From NCBI GenBank assembly GCA_022036555.1, contig CM039131.1, positions 32,824,455-32,888,454 of the forward strand: a stretch of DNA of 64,000 nt, written 5' to 3'. The stretch comes from Microstegium vimineum (Eukaryota > Streptophyta > Magnoliopsida > Poales > Poaceae). The notes beneath the pieces were generated by a model. The model was given only the letters and a program-made list of their open reading frames with translations. It made no database searches and was not told the DNA's origin. Every line of letters begins with the position of its first letter. The stretch's first letter is position 1. Shown here in pieces: positions 61,347-64,000 of the stretch. A program made the translations under genes and the position numbers.

Positions 61347-61600
61347 ATGATAGGTGAACCAGCGGATCGGTTTGCAATTCCTTTGGAAATATTACCTGAA
61401 TACAATACCCAATAAGTTATTGGGTTTTCTCTTAATGGTTTCTGTGCCAACGGGAGCAGTACCCTTTCTAGAGGATGTTAATAAATTCCAAAATCCATTT
61501 CGTCGCCCAATAGCTATGACCGTTTTTTTAATTGGTACTGCAGTAGCTCTCTGGTATGTATTAGAGCAACAATACCCATTGATAAATCCTTAACTTGTCA
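61347..61600 (+). pseudogene. petD: Nuclear insertion of plastid petD (cytochrome b6-f subunit IV), partial
   Basis: Matches the 3' part of plastid petD as I know it: an IGEPADRFA-like start, then PNKLLGFLLMVSVPTG, VPFLEDVNKFQNPFRRP and TVFLIGTAVALW, close to the conserved subunit IV sequence. An internal deletion after the LEILPE coding region removes about a dozen or more codons, a second small deletion follows PTG, and the end is frameshifted (IDKSLT appears in another frame). It lacks introns, transit peptide and start context, so it is an old NUPT (plastid-to-nucleus transfer), not a gene. Confidence 0.85.
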
Positions 61601-61859
61601 ACCAGACCTCTCTAAAAGACATGTACTTGTAATATACGATACTAATTTGATAGCTGCTAATCATTCTTGCCCAATCTAGAATGGGCGTTCCTTGCCGCAC
61701 CTGGTTTTCTAGTTATACAACACTATTTATAAAGATAACAAAAGGGTTCCTTTCTGCTTCAGCCTTCTTATTCTCCCTAACACATTATTTGCTTTGCAGC
61801 AGGAATGCATTTCCTTGTTCCATTGTTCCAGCGCCTCACATTCTCTTTATTTTGCTTAG

Positions 61860-61948
61860 CTGTGGTTGACCATCACCGTCAGGCAACAAAACTTCAGTCA
61901 CTATATGCTGAGAAAGGACCAAGTGACCAACTATCAGCTCTGCGATGA
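61860..61948 (+). other. Putative terminal exon of an unidentified gene
   Basis: A pyrimidine-rich acceptor TTTATTTTGCTTAG precedes a frame reading VVDHHRQATKLQSLYAEKG and PSDQLSALR, then TGA at 61946. It has the balanced composition of a real amphipathic C-terminus. No upstream exon is identified, and the petD insertion lies between this and the exon-like frame at 59924. Could be a remnant. Confidence 0.35.
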
Positions 61949-64000
61949 TGTGGCATTAGTTTCCTAGAATTGAACTCTGAGGAAGTAGATCCTACGTTGA
62001 CCTGGGTTTTGCCCAGCATTCGTGCAGCCTGCAGGACCGAAAAGTTCTAAGGCTGTAACCTGTAACGAGGAGCTTATGTGCCAATGTGTGTGAAGTGTGA
62101 ACTAGGCTAGTTCACGATTTGGTCCAGTCTCAAACTAGATAAACCAGGGAAAATAAAGCCTTGTTTCTATCCTTGCCATCTTTCCAAGGAAATAGGATGC
62201 CCCTCATTTTTTGTTTTTTGGAATTATGAATATCAAGATCTTATTTTTATAGTTTCCTACTCTCTCCATTTCAAATTATAATTATTACAAGAATCTTGAA
62301 GAGTCAAAGTATTATTATATTATCATATAAATTTGGTCAAACTTATTTAAGATTCTTGGATTGATTTATAATTTGAAATAGTCAATGCTCAGGTACTCCA
62401 GTTACCTCCCAGGAGGTAATATCTTAAATCAAATCTGGACCGTTGATTTTTCTAAACTTAATAATTTACTAAATAAATTAATGAATAATAAAAAAAAAAC
62501 ATCATGCGGCCGGTAATGACAGAGGACGCCCCAACATCGGAACGACGAGACGACGCAGGACACGGCACCACTGCTGGACGCGTCGTACGTCGCTTTGACG
62601 CCGCCACTCGACGCTCCGTACGCGCTGCCGTCTGGACAACGCAGCCCGAGGGAGGCACCGCCGCCACGAACTGCCCCGCTCGGCACCGTCGGACCACGGC
62701 GACGCCGCCACAACCGCCGCCGGACGCCCCTGCTGCTGGACGCGTCGTACGTCGCCTTGACGCCGTCACTCGACGCTGCGTATGCGCTGCCGCCTGGACG
62801 ACGCAGTCTGAGGGAGGCTCCGCCGCCACGAACTGCCCCGCTAATGTCGTTGAAAGACTGCTCCTTCGCCGACGGCGGCAACCTATTTTTATAAAATAAA
62901 TACTATTACCTTCTAGATGATCGTGACCGTTGGATCGGAATAAATAGACGATCCACATTCATTCCGGAGTACCGTAGCAAAAGCCTAGAGGAGTACATCT
63001 TCACGTCTTCTGTGCTACCGTGCCTCCTGGTTTTGTACAGTGGATCGTGGGGCTTGAGGCATGGAAGCTCAAAGATGCCGGGTAGGAAATCTGCCAATTC
63101 TCCCCTGAGTGGTCTGCTGTCGTTCTCGTGGACGGGATATGAGGTACGAGAGCAAAAGATGGGCGGTGGACAGTGGACTTATTATGAGTAAAACATGGCA
63201 GGCTCTATGCTTTCAATATAAGCAAGGCCAAAAGCCTTTGGTCTAAAAAAACATGGCAGGCTGGCAGTTTCTTATGAGGAAAACATGGCGACGTTCCTGC
63301 ATGCATGCATAATCCAGGAGACCAAAGCAAGCGATCGCTTGCAGAACAAAATATCCAATTTTGCAATTTGAAACACAGCCAGTTCTGATTCACATGGTAG
63401 ACCCTAGCTGGTCACCTTTCAGCACTACAGTGATAATGTTGTGGATGACGGCGGATATACAGCGAAAAACACAAGATCAAACCACAGCGAGACATAAGAT
63501 TTAACGTAAAAACCCCCTCCAATGCGAAGGGGAAAAACCACGGGCGCCAGTCAGCAAACACTCCTCACTATTATCAAAAGTCGGTTACAACGCCATGCGG
63601 CGGCTTACAAGAATAATGAATGACTTGATGTTGGTGGAACCCTAGAGACGGGCATATGTACCGGCGACGGGCCTCCGCTTCGCTCCGTCAGAAGTCCGAT
63701 CTTTGTCTTGAACTATTAATTTGGAACATATTCAACAGATAATAGTGTCCACGCCTCATGATTTCCTTCAAAGTAAAGAAATACAATTGTATATTTTCGA
63801 ACCACTGGGAAAATGTAACCTTTGTAATAAAGCAAGCATAAACTATAGTCCCCTGCCAGCAATGAGCAAAACGAGAGCAAAAGAAGCAACTTGCCTTGCT
63901 GAAACATCGAGATAGAACCAAGAAACCAAGGGACCAGCAAGGTCCGAAAGGCCTGAACGAAGAGCACATTTTTTTTAAAAAAAAAAAAGTTGTGAAATGG
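61949..64000. repeat. Gene-free right flank with tandem duplication and repeat remnants
   Basis: A Stowaway-like remnant spans about 62255-62385. A ~106-bp GC-rich unit starting GGACGCGTCGTACGTCGC is duplicated in the same direction at 62577-62682 and 62737-62842. At 63420-63680 sequence such as AAGATTTAACGTAAAAACCC and GCGAAGGGGAAAAACCACGG resembles a retrotransposon fragment. No gene supported. Confidence 0.45.

Noticed and set aside
61354..61593. A 79-codon frame over the petD match, as a functional nuclear gene
   Set aside because: It starts out of frame with petD, has deletions and lacks a transit peptide; a plastid insertion explains it.
62458..62958. A 166-codon minus-strand frame with internal repeat
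   Set aside because: The repeat is explained by the direct DNA duplication, and both strands are open because of high GC content.

Overview
The window is nuclear DNA from a grass (Poaceae; the transposon families and gene styles suggest an Andropogoneae species such as sorghum, Miscanthus or sugarcane, but this is inference). The evidence is: spliced genes with GT-AG introns and GC-rich first exons, dense small inverted-repeat transposons (MITEs), Sirevirus-type Ty1/copia retrotransposons, a long Ty3-like solo LTR, and a nuclear copy of plastid petD. No CRISPR, tRNA or rRNA was seen.

Genes, left to right. (1) 1959-6216 (+): an eight-exon GPI-anchored glycerophosphodiester phosphodiesterase-like cell-wall protein (GDPDL/SHV3 family), apparently intact. 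(2) 7944-8279 (-): a small intronless reading frame of 111 aa. (3) 10614-17285 (+): a nine-exon nuclear RNA-binding protein with an N-terminal PWI/Nab2-like domain and one RRM. (4) 20952-23829 (+): an LRR receptor-like pseudokinase of the At5g06940 type. It has no in-frame ATG, and the DFG aspartate is missing. (5) 26631-28126 (-): an F-box/DUF295 gene split by a one-base frameshift. (6) 56938-59394 (+): an OSD1/UVI4 (POLYCHOME) family APC/C inhibitor, two coding exons. Further right are two unidentified exon-like reading frames (59924-60202 and 61860-61948) and a petD plastid insertion between them.

Mobile DNA. From 28.4 to 32.9 kb, two abutting MITEs are followed by a decayed LINE, cut by a 3.3-kb solo LTR (29179-32490, perfect TCATA target duplication). 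From 35.2 to 56.3 kb lies one nested stack. The outer element is a Mutator-like element (MULE) with ~165-bp terminal inverted repeats and a 9-bp target duplication. It was hit by an LTR element now left as a solo LTR. Into that went a minus-strand Sirevirus (36359-54275). The Sirevirus in turn received a solo LTR of its own family in opposite orientation (39224-40482, TSD ATCTC) and a gag-only copia derivative (42839-47649, TSD CATCT).

The most notable object is the third reading frame of the Sirevirus (38234-41030, -), lying between pol and the 3' LTR on the same strand as pol. After removing the inserted solo LTR it is about 510 codons with no frameshift, only four nonsense codons, whereas gag and pol of the same copy carry frameshifts. 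A palindromic GGCACTGCC/GGCAGTGCC motif recurs throughout the stack, including inside coding sequence of two different elements.
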